A stretch of 64,000 nt of DNA from NCBI RefSeq assembly GCF_026672255.1, contig NZ_JAPOHA010000006.1:124001-188000 (forward strand), read 5' to 3'. The notes under the pieces were generated by a model, which saw nothing but the letters and a program-made list of their open reading frames with translations, was not told the origin of the DNA and did no database searches. The position numbers were made by a program, and so were the translations under genes. This DNA is from Caproiciproducens galactitolivorans (GTDB lineage: Bacteria; Bacillota; Clostridia; Oscillospirales; Acutalibacteraceae). Shown here in pieces: positions 34,882 through 43,218 of the stretch. How positions within the stretch are numbered: position 1 is the stretch's first letter; each line of letters opens with the position of its first letter.

Positions 34882-36666
34882 TTAATATTTTTGGCCGTAA
34901 AACCCGCTGTTTTCCTCCGGCTCAGCCGCCGGAGTTTCTTCGTAATTCTCCGTGTTTTCCGGGGTATCCGGCACATATGTATTGCTGCTGCCCTTCAGTT
35001 GAAATTTTCCTACCAGTTTACGGAGCAGGTCCGCCTGAGCGGAAAGTTCTTCGCTTGCCGCCGCACTTTCCTCCGCGGTAGCGGAATTCGTCTGCACAAT
35101 GGAGGACATCAAATCGACGCCCTGTGAAATCTGCTGAATCGCGGCGGCCTGTTCGGAGGACGCCGTATCAATCTCCAGAATCGTCCGGCCTACGTCCTCC
35201 ACCTTATCGGCAATCTCCTGCAAGCCCTTTGCCGTCAGGTTTGCTATTTCCGAACCTTTCTGAACGCTCTGGATGGAGCCTTCGATCAGCGAGGTCGTCT
35301 GTTTCGCGGCGTCCGCCGACTTGCTGGCAAGGTTGCGCACCTCATCGGCAACAACGGCAAAGCCCTTGCCGGCGGCTCCCGCCCGCGCTGCTTCCACAGC
35401 CGCGTTCAGGGCAAGGATATTCGTCTGGAACGCGATATCGTCAATCACCTTAATGATTTTCCCGATCTCACTGCTGGCGGTGCTGATATCCTGCATGGAT
35501 GCCAGCATGTTTTGCATCTGCTCATTTCCGAGCTTTACCTGCGCGACGGTATCTTTTACATTGTTTGTAACAAGGCGTACATTTTCCGAGTTCTGTGCAA
35601 CCTTACCCGAAACCTCATTGGTGGAAGCCGCAAGCTCTTCCACGGAACTTGCCTGCTCGGTTGCGCCCTGCGCCAGTTCCTGCGCGCCGTCGGAAACCTG
35701 CTCCGCGCCGCTTTTTACCTGATCGGAGGAAGTGCTGATCGCGGTAAGCGTTTCATTCAGATCATTGGATATCTTGAGCATTGCATTTTTGATCGGGATA
35801 AAGTCGCCGATATACTCCTGCGTTATATCGGAAGTCATGTCCCCCTGCGCCATTAAATCCAGATGATTGGAAATATCGTGGATATAGGTTTTCAAATGGT
35901 CGGCTGCCTTCAGAAGCGATTTCGAAACCGCGCCGATTTCGTCCCTTGATTCATAGGGGATGTCCACATCCAGATGGCCGTCCGCAATTTTTTCGGCGGC
36001 CGCGGCCAGATCGCCAAGCGGTTTGCTCAGGGAACGGGCAAGCCGGATGCCCCATATTACAGAAACAACCAAGCCAATAGCCAAAACTGCCAGAAGCATA
36101 AAGATCATTGCGTCCGCCAGCCGGGCGTTTTCTTCGTTGTTCTTTTTTGCATCATTGATACGGTTTTCCATGCACTTTTGGAAATTTTCCGTAACCTGTT
36201 CGTTGATATTTTTATATTCCTCAAATTTCTGGAGTGCCTGGCCGGCATTCCCACTTTTCGCACTTTTTTCGATACTTTCGAGCAGCGGGACCATCTTCTG
36301 CTCATACGTCGTTTTTGCCTCGGTAAACAGGGCCTTGCTTTCTTTTGAAGCAATGGTCGGTTCATACTTTGCGCAGGCTTCCTGAAAAAGTGCCTGATAG
36401 TTCTTGGTAAGTTCATCTACTTTGCTTAACTCATCGCTCTTATCGTAATATAATATATAATCCCTGGCCTGGCCGTCCAAACGCTCCAGATTCAGGTTAA
36501 TATCCGATACTACCGCCAGTGGGCCTGTCTGTGTATTATAAAGCTTATCGCTGGCAGCCTTCATATCCAGCAAACTTTTGATGCCCATTCCGCCTACAAT
36601 TCCCGTAATCAAAGAAATGGAAAGAAAGGCCACCATCAATTTTTTAAAAATTTTAAAGTTCTTCAT
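34882..36666 (-). CDS. methyl-accepting chemotaxis protein
   Basis: A 594-residue transmembrane chemoreceptor. TM1 (about 10-30), a four-helix-bundle ligand domain (about 31-185), TM2 (186-206), a HAMP domain (about 207-260) and a second HAMP-like stretch lead to the cytoplasmic signalling coiled coil. Its hairpin tip DDIAFQTNILALNAAVEAAR binds CheA/CheW. Gln/Glu pairs for methylation are present. The C-terminus is a Pro/Glu-rich tail without a CheR pentapeptide. The ligand is unknown. No chemotaxis kinase or flagellar genes are nearby. Confidence 0.94.
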   Translation of the reverse strand: MKNFKIFKKLMVAFLSISLITGIVGGMGIKSLLDMKAASDKLYNTQTGPLAVVSDINLNLERLDGQARDYILYYDKSDELSKVDELTKNYQALFQEACAKYEPTIASKESKALFTEAKTTYEQKMVPLLESIEKSAKSGNAGQALQKFEEYKNINEQVTENFQKCMENRINDAKKNNEENARLADAMIFMLLAVLAIGLVVSVIWGIRLARSLSKPLGDLAAAAEKIADGHLDVDIPYESRDEIGAVSKSLLKAADHLKTYIHDISNHLDLMAQGDMTSDITQEYIGDFIPIKNAMLKISNDLNETLTAISTSSDQVKSGAEQVSDGAQELAQGATEQASSVEELAASTNEVSGKVAQNSENVRLVTNNVKDTVAQVKLGNEQMQNMLASMQDISTASSEIGKIIKVIDDIAFQTNILALNAAVEAARAGAAGKGFAVVADEVRNLASKSADAAKQTTSLIEGSIQSVQKGSEIANLTAKGLQEIADKVEDVGRTILEIDTASSEQAAAIQQISQGVDLMSSIVQTNSATAEESAAASEELSAQADLLRKLVGKFQLKGSSNTYVPDTPENTENYEETPAAEPEENSGFYGQKY

Positions 36667-36856
36667 ATTTCAGCTTCCTTCGTAAATAAAATAAGCAAAT
36701 GAGCACGCAGCCAATCCGGAACCATGCTCCCCCTTTTTACCCTATATTGAATCTGCATAAAATCTTTTTGAGTCCGCGCAGATTTTTGGAAATTTCCGTA
36801 TTAGTACGCTTTTTAAGGTTTTCCCCTCTTTAATATCGTCATTTATTGGAAATTTT

Positions 36857-36881
36857 TAATAGAATTTATATAATTCTATTA
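36857..36881. repeat. AT-rich perfect inverted repeat
   Basis: TAATAGAATT-TATAT-AATTCTATTA, a 10-5-10 dyad in the divergent region. It could be an operator or a DNA-bending site; there is no direct evidence for either. Confidence 0.5.
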
Positions 36882-36917
36882 TAATCATTGCATAAAGAAA
36901 TAAAAATTGAAACAGAC

Positions 36918-36950
36918 ATCAGACATCTGTATTGAGAAATGATGTCTGAT
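36918..36950 (+). promoter_or_regulatory. operator of the FadR-type GntR regulator
   Basis: Perfect 10-bp arms ATCAGACATC (36918-36927) and GATGTCTGAT (36941-36950) flank the -35 box, the right arm lying within the promoter spacer. The 9-mer ATGATGTCT (36939-36947) recurs, inverted, in the spacer of the ilvD promoter. Confidence 0.7.
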
Positions 36951-36960
36951 AGATTATAAT
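36932..36960 (+). promoter_or_regulatory. promoter of the GntR gene
   Basis: -35 TTGAGA (36932-36937), 17-base spacer, -10 TATAAT (36955-36960). Confidence 0.8.
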
Positions 36961-36991
36961 AAGAAAGAAACGAAAATAAGGAGATTCACCG

Positions 36992-37678
36992 ATGAAGAAA
37001 AAAGGAAAAAGTCTTGCTGAAAACACTGCGGACGATATTCTTGCAATGATAACGATCGATAAAAAATTCTCTTTAGGGGATAAGCTGCCGAACGAGAACG
37101 ACCTCTCTTCGCAATTAAAGGTGAGCCGCACAACCCTTCGGGAGGCAATCCGCATTTTAGTCGCCCACAACGTTTTGGAAATTGAGCGCGGCAAAGGAAC
37201 CTTCGTGAAAAAGAATCCGTCTCTCAATGATTCCGTTGCTTTGAAGGAACTTTCCGAAATCCCTATGGATGTGAAGGATTTATACGAAATGCGTCTGATT
37301 TTCGAGCCCCAGTCCGCTTTTTTGGCCGCAAAGCGCGCCACCGACAAGGAACTGGAGCGGATTTTATATTACGGAAAGCTGGAAGAAGAACAAATCCTGA
37401 AAAAGCTGGACCGAACCGAAGTGGAACAGGCGTTTCACAAATCCATTGCCAAGGCGACCCACAATGAATTTATGAACCGGCTGATGCCGATCCTTTATCA
37501 GGCGATCGGAAAGGGCGTTATTTTATCGTATGCAAAAGAGGACATCGTTCAAAACACGCTGAATGACCACCGGATGATTATGGAATTCCTCGCAAAACGG
37601 GACGCCCTCGGCGCAAAGACCGCCATGGAGCTGCATATCATCCACGCCATGCGCGGCTTCGGCATCGATGACGAATAA
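36992..37678 (+). CDS. FadR-subfamily GntR transcriptional regulator
   Basis: A 228-residue regulator. The N-terminal winged helix (about 8-75) has the GntR signature GDKLPNENDLSSQLKVSRTT followed by LREAIRILVAHNVLEIERGKG. The all-helical FCD effector domain has the metal/ligand histidines in EVEQAFHKSIAKATHNE, LNDHRMIME and MELHIIHAM. FCD regulators usually bind sugar acids, hydroxy acids or amino acids. It sits upstream of ilvD, whose promoter shares its operator 9-mer, so the effector may be linked to branched-chain amino acid or sugar-acid metabolism. Confidence 0.88.
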   Translation: MKKKGKSLAENTADDILAMITIDKKFSLGDKLPNENDLSSQLKVSRTTLREAIRILVAHNVLEIERGKGTFVKKNPSLNDSVALKELSEIPMDVKDLYEMRLIFEPQSAFLAAKRATDKELERILYYGKLEEEQILKKLDRTEVEQAFHKSIAKATHNEFMNRLMPILYQAIGKGVILSYAKEDIVQNTLNDHRMIMEFLAKRDALGAKTAMELHIIHAMRGFGIDDE

Positions 37679-37696
37679 CAAATCTTTCCGCGTGCA

Positions 37697-37735
37697 AAAG
37701 CGCCATACCGCCTGTTTGGTGATAGGACGCTTTGT
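37697..37735 (+). terminator. possible terminator after the GntR gene
   Basis: AAAGCG-CC..GG-A-CGCTTT hairpin with an interrupted stem and TTTGTTT after it; weaker than others in the window. Confidence 0.45.
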
Positions 37736-37806
37736 TTATCCGCTTCTCCGGTCTTCGGTGCGCTTTCGATTTCATCGAATTGCGATAGTGCAGTATTTAT
37801 TTTTCA

Positions 37807-37835
37807 TTGACATAAGACATCATACAATATATAAT
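37807..37835 (+). promoter_or_regulatory. promoter of ilvD with embedded GntR half-operator
   Basis: -35 TTGACA (37807-37812), 17-base spacer, -10 TATAAT (37830-37835). The spacer contains AGACATCAT (37815-37823), the reverse complement of the 9-mer in the GntR promoter spacer. Confidence 0.82.
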
Positions 37836-37869
37836 AATTTAAACAACCACATAGAAAGAGGTGCTCGAA

Positions 37870-39525
37870 ATGAACAGTGATGCAGTAACAAAAAGTGTAC
37901 CGCAGCGCGCCCTGTTCCATGCGCTTGGGTTAACCGACGAGGAACTGGAACGGCCGCTGATCGGCATCGTCAGTTCACAGAACGAGATTGTTCCGGGGCA
38001 TATGAATCTGGATAAAATCGTTGAGGCGGTAAAAACCGGCGTTTCCATGGCCGGCGGAACCCCGATTGTGTTTCCGGCCATCGCGGTGTGCGACGGATTG
38101 GCAATGGGCCATCGTGGAATGAAATATTCCCTGATCACAAGGGAACTGATTGCCGATTCCACCGAAGCGATGGCTCTGGCCCATGCGTTTGACGCTCTCG
38201 TAATGGTTCCGAACTGCGATAAAAACGTCCCGGGTCTGTTAATGGCCGCCGCGCGCCTGAATATTCCCGCCATTTTTGTCAGCGGCGGACCGATGCTCGC
38301 GGGCCGGGTGGACGGACAAAAGACCAGCTTTTCCAGTGTTTCGGAAGCCTCCGGCGCATATCACGCGGGAAAAATCACGAAAGAAAAGCTGCTGGAATTC
38401 GAAAACCGGGTCTGTCCCACCTGCGGTTCCTGCTCCGGCATGTATACCGCCAACAGCATGAACTGCCTGACGGAAGTCCTCGGTATGGGCTTAAAGGGAA
38501 ACGGAACCATTCCGGCGGTTTATTCGCAGCGTCTTCAGCTTGCAAAACACGCGGGAATGCAGATTATGGAACTGCTGAAAAAAAATATCCGCCCGCGCGA
38601 CATTATGACCGAAGGCGCGTTCCGCAACGCACTGACGATCGACATGGCTCTCGGGTGCAGCACGAACAGCATGCTTCACCTTCCCGCGATTGCGCATGAA
38701 TGCGGCATCTCTTTAAATTTGGATATCGCCAATGAAATCAGCGATAAAACACCGAACCTCTGCCACCTCGCACCGGCAGGTCATACCTATATGGAAGACT
38801 TGAATGAAGCCGGCGGTGTTTACGCGGTGATGAAGGAAATCAGCAAACTCGGCCTGCTCCAAACGGATCTGATTACCTGCACGGGCAAAACCGTCGGTGA
38901 AAATATTGCAGACAGCGTGAATCTCGATCCGGAGGTAATCCGTCCGGTTGAAAATCCTTACAGCAAAACAGGCGGCATTGCGGTATTAAGAGGAAATCTG
39001 GCCCCCGACTCCTGCGTCGTCAAACGTTCCGCGGTTGCGCCGGAAATGCTGAAGCACGAAGGCCCGGCAAGGGTGTTCGACAGCGAGGAAGAAGCCATCG
39101 AAGCCATCACTTCCGGAAAGATTGTACCCGGCGATGTCGTTGTCATCCGCTATGAAGGGCCGAAGGGCGGCCCCGGCATGCGGGAAATGCTGAATCCCAC
39201 TTCTGCGATTATGGGCATCGGGCTCGGCGGCAGCGTTGCGCTGATTACGGACGGACGTTTCAGCGGCGCAACCCGCGGCGCGGCAATCGGCCACGTCTCC
39301 CCCGAAGCGGCAGTCGGAGGAAATATCGCACTGGTACAGGAAGGCGATCTCATTCAAATTGATATTATGGCAAACACCATCAATTTTGTTATCAGCGACG
39401 AGGAACTGAAAAAGCGCAGGGAAAACTGGAAACCGAGGAAGCCGAAAATTACGGAAGGCGCCCTGGCCCGATATGCTTCACTGGTTTCGTCCGCCAATAA
39501 AGGAGCCATTCTGGAAATCAAATAA
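37870..39525 (+). CDS. ilvD: dihydroxy-acid dehydratase
   Basis: Dehydrates 2,3-dihydroxy acids to 2-keto acids in isoleucine and valine synthesis, using an iron-sulphur cluster. About 551 residues. Motifs: [19 protein letters not shown] (first cluster Cys, IlvD/Edd signature 1), [20 protein letters not shown] (second cluster site) and the C-terminal signature [27 protein letters not shown] 37870 is preferred over GTG 37861 because AGAGGTG then has correct spacing. It is a lone gene with no other ilv/leu gene nearby; a sugar-acid dehydratase of the same family is a less likely alternative. Confidence 0.9.
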   Translation: MNSDAVTKSVPQRALFHALGLTDEELERPLIGIVSSQNEIVPGHMNLDKIVEAVKTGVSMAGGTPIVFPAIAVCDGLAMGHRGMKYSLITRELIADSTEAMALAHAFDALVMVPNCDKNVPGLLMAAARLNIPAIFVSGGPMLAGRVDGQKTSFSSVSEASGAYHAGKITKEKLLEFENRVCPTCGSCSGMYTANSMNCLTEVLGMGLKGNGTIPAVYSQRLQLAKHAGMQIMELLKKNIRPRDIMTEGAFRNALTIDMALGCSTNSMLHLPAIAHECGISLNLDIANEISDKTPNLCHLAPAGHTYMEDLNEAGGVYAVMKEISKLGLLQTDLITCTGKTVGENIADSVNLDPEVIRPVENPYSKTGGIAVLRGNLAPDSCVVKRSAVAPEMLKHEGPARVFDSEEEAIEAITSGKIVPGDVVVIRYEGPKGGPGMREMLNPTSAIMGIGLGGSVALITDGRFSGATRGAAIGHVSPEAAVGGNIALVQEGDLIQIDIMANTINFVISDEELKKRRENWKPRKPKITEGALARYASLVSSANKGAILEIK

Positions 39526-39533
39526 ACCTGTTA

Positions 39534-39577
39534 AAAAGCCGCCCGGGGACGAAGTTCGTTCCCGGGCGGCTGCTTTA
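39534..39577. terminator. terminator after ilvD
   Basis: AGCCGCCCGGG-GACGAA / TTCGTTCCCGGGCGGCT long GC-rich stem, with A-run before and GCTTTATT after, between converging genes. Confidence 0.85.
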
Positions 39578-39591
39578 TTCTACAAAATGAA

Positions 39592-40911
39592 TTATTTCGG
39601 AAGCTGGCTGAGCATGGTGGCTGTTTCTACAAAGAAGTCCAAAGCGCCGTCCCAGTTTCTGCCGATGATATCTTCGTGGTCAATATGTTTTGTTCCCATA
39701 AAGTTCCACTGGCCGATCTCCGGTGTGCCATTGTAATCTTCGATGACATCCGTGGAACCGTAGTGCGGGCCGCTTTCGGAAATCGTATTGACATAGCCGT
39801 CGTTCGGCCACCATTTCTCATCGATAACCGGAATTTCACGGGAATAATCCTTGCGATGGTAGGAACCCATAAACGCCGCCTGCGCCGCCCACTGTGCATT
39901 GTAGAGCTTCTTATCGCCCATAATCAGCGGATCGGCAACCTGATGCCCATCGAGTGAAAGAAGCGCTTTCTTCGTGCCCAGGCATCCCCAGGAGAAATAA
40001 TAGGTATCGGGCTGGGCCGTAACCCATTGATTCTGTACGACGGCGCCGTCCGTGCCTAAATCATAAGCGCAGTTGTCTTTGCTGTTTGTCCACATACTGC
40101 TCTTGAATACTCTGTCCAGGAAGCTCTTCAGGCTTTCACCGGATTTTCTCTTAAGCCCGAACTGATCGAGCTTAATATCATAGATTTCAGCTGAATTTTG
40201 GAAATTTCCAAGAGTTGAGCCGGCCGCCGAAAGGAGAATCGCCGCGAATTTGTTTGTTCCCTTAACGTCGGCAAGCGTTGTTCCGTCGTGCGGGCTTGCC
40301 AGCGTGGTAACGCTGTCTATCCAGCTGTGTCCGCCTTCGAACAGCGGGCTTACCTTTTCGCCGGACGCCGCTCTTTCTTCCTCACTGCCTTCTCCGAGAA
40401 GCGCGGACAGGAGCCTTACCGTCTGGCCGCCCTGGCTGTGGCCGATCAGATGAATCTTATTGATATTTCCGTCTTCATCTTCCGCTCCCCAGTCCTTAAC
40501 GAACCCTTTGTAGGTTCTTCCGAACCGGGCGTGGCCGTAGCGTTTTGCATGCGCTTCACCGTAGTCCACCGTGCCGCCTTTGATTTCCGCATAAAGCTCA
40601 CAGGCTCTGTCCCAGTTGCTGGAGAGCGGGCCTACGGCAGCGGTGTAAGTTGTAAAGCCCCTGTCGTTCAGTTCTTCCTGAAAATCAACATTTCCGCCCC
40701 AGTAATACTTGGTGTTGAACGCCAGCCTTCCAAAGGCTTCGTCCCTTCCCCAGCCGTTGCAGCCGTGGCAGAGAACGATTGGATAATCGTTTTGACGCGA
40801 TTCACTTTCTTTCGCCGCCGCAGATACGGTCGACGGCAGGAACACGGACAGTGTTAACGCCGCCGTTAACAGGAGCGCGCCGAGTTTTTTGCATTTTGAC
40901 CTTTTCACCAT
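39592..40911 (-). CDS. secreted lipase, staphylococcal/bacillar (family I.5-like)
   Basis: A 439-residue exported alpha/beta hydrolase. The signal peptide (1 to about 32) has KRSKCKK, a hydrophobic core and STVSAAA. The mature enzyme starts with YPIVLCHGCNGWG (oxyanion region). The nucleophile is Ser159 in LIGHSQGGQT, and a candidate catalytic His lies in KHIDHEDIIG close to the end. The inserted zinc-domain histidines and aspartates typical of family I.5 may be in SPHDGTTLADV. It acts outside the cell on triglycerides or esters. It is a lone gene with a long leader and a promoter at 41097-41125. Confidence 0.88.
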   Translation of the reverse strand: MVKRSKCKKLGALLLTAALTLSVFLPSTVSAAAKESESRQNDYPIVLCHGCNGWGRDEAFGRLAFNTKYYWGGNVDFQEELNDRGFTTYTAAVGPLSSNWDRACELYAEIKGGTVDYGEAHAKRYGHARFGRTYKGFVKDWGAEDEDGNINKIHLIGHSQGGQTVRLLSALLGEGSEEERAASGEKVSPLFEGGHSWIDSVTTLASPHDGTTLADVKGTNKFAAILLSAAGSTLGNFQNSAEIYDIKLDQFGLKRKSGESLKSFLDRVFKSSMWTNSKDNCAYDLGTDGAVVQNQWVTAQPDTYYFSWGCLGTKKALLSLDGHQVADPLIMGDKKLYNAQWAAQAAFMGSYHRKDYSREIPVIDEKWWPNDGYVNTISESGPHYGSTDVIEDYNGTPEIGQWNFMGTKHIDHEDIIGRNWDGALDFFVETATMLSQLPK

Positions 40912-40921
40912 TTCACAATCC

Positions 40922-41041
40922 TCTTTTCTTTTTTTTGGACATTCTCAGAAGTTCAGGAATAGAAAATCTTTTCTTTTTGTTTCAAAGGCTTTCTTTTTGG
41001 AAAGGAACCGGTATTACATTTTTACATTTTTTTCTTTTTGA
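40922..41041 (-). repeat. repeated purine blocks in the lipase leader
   Basis: The plus strand shows four or five copies of TTTCTTTTT or close variants (AAAAAGAAA in the mRNA), spaced 20-50 bases apart. They may be simple low-complexity sequence or affect translation. Confidence 0.4.
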
Positions 41042-41096
41042 AACTGAGAACATTCGTGCCGAATCTTATGTATTTTTTGAAAATATCCTAAACAGA

Positions 41097-41125
41097 ATTA
41101 TAGAAAAGAATTACGATGAAGTAAA
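41097..41125 (-). promoter_or_regulatory. promoter of the lipase gene
   Basis: Minus strand -35 TTTACT (41120-41125), 17-base spacer, -10 TATAAT (41097-41102). GATGAA-N12-TTCATC (41115-41138) overlaps the -35 and could be an operator. Confidence 0.65.
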
Positions 41126-41287
41126 TAAACATTTCATCAATATTGTTTAAACTATTCCATAGGATTGCTCATAAATAAATGCATGTGGAAATTTCCGTAA
41201 AATCATAACCAACTTTATAAAGGAAAAAAGGCCAAATAAAAGGAGAAATCCGCCGCGAATTTTTCGGCGGATTTTGGCGCAAAAAGC

Positions 41288-41325
41288 AAAAACCCGCTGC
41301 AAAATTTGATTTACAGCGGGTTTTT
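41288..41325 (-). terminator. terminator of the PAP2/lipid kinase operon
   Basis: Minus strand AAAAACCCGCTG paired with CAGCGGGTTTTT around a 14-base loop, with a T-run after it. Confidence 0.85.
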
Positions 41326-41344
41326 TGCAAGAAGAAAACGGGTT

Positions 41345-42118
41345 TTAATAGAGGCCGATCACCTTAAAAATCACGGCATTTACGACTACTCCGATAAATC
41401 CCCAGAAGGTTCCCAGAATCGCTCCTGCAAGTACGTCCCGGGGATAATGCATCCCCATGTACATCCGTGTCGTCCCGACCAGAGCGGCCAGTACATAAAG
41501 AACGACCGCAATGAACACATTCGCTTTAAAATACTGAAGCAGCATAGTAGCCATATAAAACGCCTGTGCGGTATGCCCGCTGGGAAAAGATTTTCCCCTT
41601 GCGCGCGTACCGACTACCCGGACATCCTTTAGCTTCGAGAACGGGCGCGGCCGTTTTATTAAAAATTTAATCGTTTCCACAACAAGCCAGAGCGTCAGCG
41701 TGCCGAATATAAATTCATAGGCCAGATGGGGATTCACCGCAAAATACAGGACCAAAGCGATCACAACGGTTGCGATGCCGTTGCCAAGCTCGGTCAATGC
41801 CATCATCGTGCGGTCCAGCCAGCGCGGCCGATTTCCGGGTTTGTTAAAAAAGGAAAACACATAGGCGTCTATATTTTGGCCTGCCGTCCACACCAGCGAA
41901 ACCGCCAGAAGGCAAAAAATCAGAAGCATGGCGAGCAGCACCGAGTGCTGTCGCATGGTAAGCCAGATATGCCTCCAAAAGGTATGGGGCACGAACGTTA
42001 CGTAGAGGGCAAGCGCGGTAAGGATGACAAGCAGCCAGACGGACGGGCGGAGATGCCGGATCCGGCAGATCAGCCGCTCGCATTTCTGAATCTTCGGATG
42101 TGCAGGATGATCAGTCAT
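41345..42118 (-). CDS. PAP2-family membrane lipid phosphatase
   Basis: A 257-residue phosphatase with about six TM helices. The three PAP2 motifs are complete: KFLIKRPRPF (KxxxxxxRP type), SFPSGHTAQAF (PSGH) and TTRMYMGMHYPRDVLAG (RxxxxxHxxxD). It likely removes phosphate from phosphatidate, phosphatidylglycerol phosphate or undecaprenyl pyrophosphate. It overlaps the upstream lipid-kinase gene by 8 bases, suggesting the pair balances lipid phosphorylation. Confidence 0.9.
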   Translation of the reverse strand: MTDHPAHPKIQKCERLICRIRHLRPSVWLLVILTALALYVTFVPHTFWRHIWLTMRQHSVLLAMLLIFCLLAVSLVWTAGQNIDAYVFSFFNKPGNRPRWLDRTMMALTELGNGIATVVIALVLYFAVNPHLAYEFIFGTLTLWLVVETIKFLIKRPRPFSKLKDVRVVGTRARGKSFPSGHTAQAFYMATMLLQYFKANVFIAVVLYVLAALVGTTRMYMGMHYPRDVLAGAILGTFWGFIGVVVNAVIFKVIGLY

Positions 42119-43076
42119 TTTTCTTTTGTTCCCCCGTTTGCTTGTTTCCTTTTTTAGGGCGCGGAAGCATCACAGCAAGCGCGCGGCGCTTCATTTCGAT
42201 ATGAACCGCACCGGTTCCCAGCGCGCTGCTGTCCGCCATAACCTGCATGGGCGGCGTCGTTTCAATATCCACCTTATGAACATGGTAATGTTCCACCCTT
42301 GGGTCCTCCGCTTCGCTGATATCCGAACCTTTTAAAGCGCAGCCGAGCAGGTTCATCTTGTTCAGATTGGAAAAAAGAAGAACATCCAGCAGCCCGTCTT
42401 TAAAAGCCGCCGTATTTCCCACACGGTAGTTGCGCCCAACGTTGGGCATGTTTGTTACAAGCACGACATGCCCCATCCGGACAATTTCACGCCGATCATC
42501 CATTGACAGCTTGATTTTCGAAGGGGAAGAAGTAACAAGCGTCGCAAGAAAATCGCCTACCCGCTCCAAATGCCCGTGCTGAATATCATCCCCCGCCGAA
42601 AACAGGGAGGACATCAGCCCAACCGAGCAGACTTCCAGAAACGGCGTTTCAGCGCCTTCATAAGAAGCCACGCCCATATCGATTTTCATTCGTTCCCCAA
42701 GCCGGAGAATGGAAATAGCGGACGGAATATCCTGCGGTATATGCAGGCTCAGCGCGATATTGTTCTGCGTCCCCGTCGGAATAATGCCGAGCGTAGCAGG
42801 CAAACCCGTAATTTCCCTGGCAACCGCGGAAATCGTTCCGTCCCCGCCGCAGACAACGAAAAGGCTCACGCCCTGCGCAAGGGTGTCCTGAACCATCTTT
42901 GCGTAATCGCTGTCCGGTTCCGTAAGATATACCTCGGGAATAAACTTCCATTCCTGCATCATACTGATGACATCCATCAATTGAACAGGAGAGGCATTTG
43001 CCGAACCGGAGGCAGGATTAAAAATCAGCTTGGCGCGTCTCCGCCGTTTTCCCCAGTAATAGATTTCATTCTCCAT
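42111..43076 (-). CDS. diacylglycerol/lipid kinase (DagK_cat domain)
   Basis: A 321-residue soluble lipid kinase of the YegS/DgkB type. NPASGSANASP is the N-terminal phosphate-contact loop and VVCGGDGTISAVAREI is the GGDGT nucleotide-binding motif. GIIPTGTQNNIA matches the GTxND-like substrate loop but with Gln-Asn in place of the usual Asn-Asp, a deviation worth noting. A C-terminal beta domain follows. The tail is basic (PRPKKGNKQTGEQKK), perhaps for membrane binding. It is first of a two-gene operon with PAP2. Confidence 0.88.
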   Translation of the reverse strand: MENEIYYWGKRRRRAKLIFNPASGSANASPVQLMDVISMMQEWKFIPEVYLTEPDSDYAKMVQDTLAQGVSLFVVCGGDGTISAVAREITGLPATLGIIPTGTQNNIALSLHIPQDIPSAISILRLGERMKIDMGVASYEGAETPFLEVCSVGLMSSLFSAGDDIQHGHLERVGDFLATLVTSSPSKIKLSMDDRREIVRMGHVVLVTNMPNVGRNYRVGNTAAFKDGLLDVLLFSNLNKMNLLGCALKGSDISEAEDPRVEHYHVHKVDIETTPPMQVMADSSALGTGAVHIEMKRRALAVMLPRPKKGNKQTGEQKKND

Positions 43077-43109
43077 CTTGCCTGCAAAACCTTTCTCTCA
43101 CGCCGTATT

Positions 43110-43127
43110 CATAATAGGATTATTATG
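43110..43127 (-). repeat. inverted repeat upstream of the lipid kinase
   Basis: CATAATA-N4-TATTATG, a perfect 7-4-7 dyad 34 bases before the kinase ATG. It could be an operator; the promoter itself is not clear. Confidence 0.45.
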
Positions 43128-43177
43128 GATAAATTGATGAAGAATATGTTCCCCTCAGGCAGGATTCGTGAAAATTC

Positions 43178-43213
43178 CAAAAAACAAGGCACCCCATTTT
43201 CGGGATGCCTTGC
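43178..43213 (-). terminator. terminator of the ParA/ComFB operon
   Basis: Minus strand CAAGGCA-T-CCC / GGG-G-TGCCTTG followed by TTTTTTGG, just past the ComFB-gene stop. Confidence 0.85.
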
Positions 43214-43218
43214 CGTAT

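Larger units (their letters stand above)
36667..36991. other. 325-base divergent intergenic region
   Basis: It separates the chemoreceptor and the GntR gene. On the GntR side are a promoter and operator (36918-36960). In the middle is a 25-bp inverted repeat (36857-36881). On the chemoreceptor side I find no convincing -35/-10 pair, no sigma-D promoter and no c-di-GMP riboswitch signature. Confidence 0.5.
40912..41344. other. 433-base intergenic region upstream of the lipase
   Basis: It contains the lipase promoter (41097-41125) and a leader of about 180 bases with several AAAAAGAAA-type purine blocks. It also has a hairpin AAATCCGCCG / CGGCGGATTT (41246-41274) and the terminator of the PAP2 gene (41288-41325). 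No coding frame looks real. Confidence 0.6.

Noticed and set aside
36667-36991. A c-di-GMP riboswitch or sigma-D promoter upstream of the chemoreceptor
   Set aside because: No GEMM core motifs and no TAAA-N15-GCCGATAA-like pair could be found on the minus strand.
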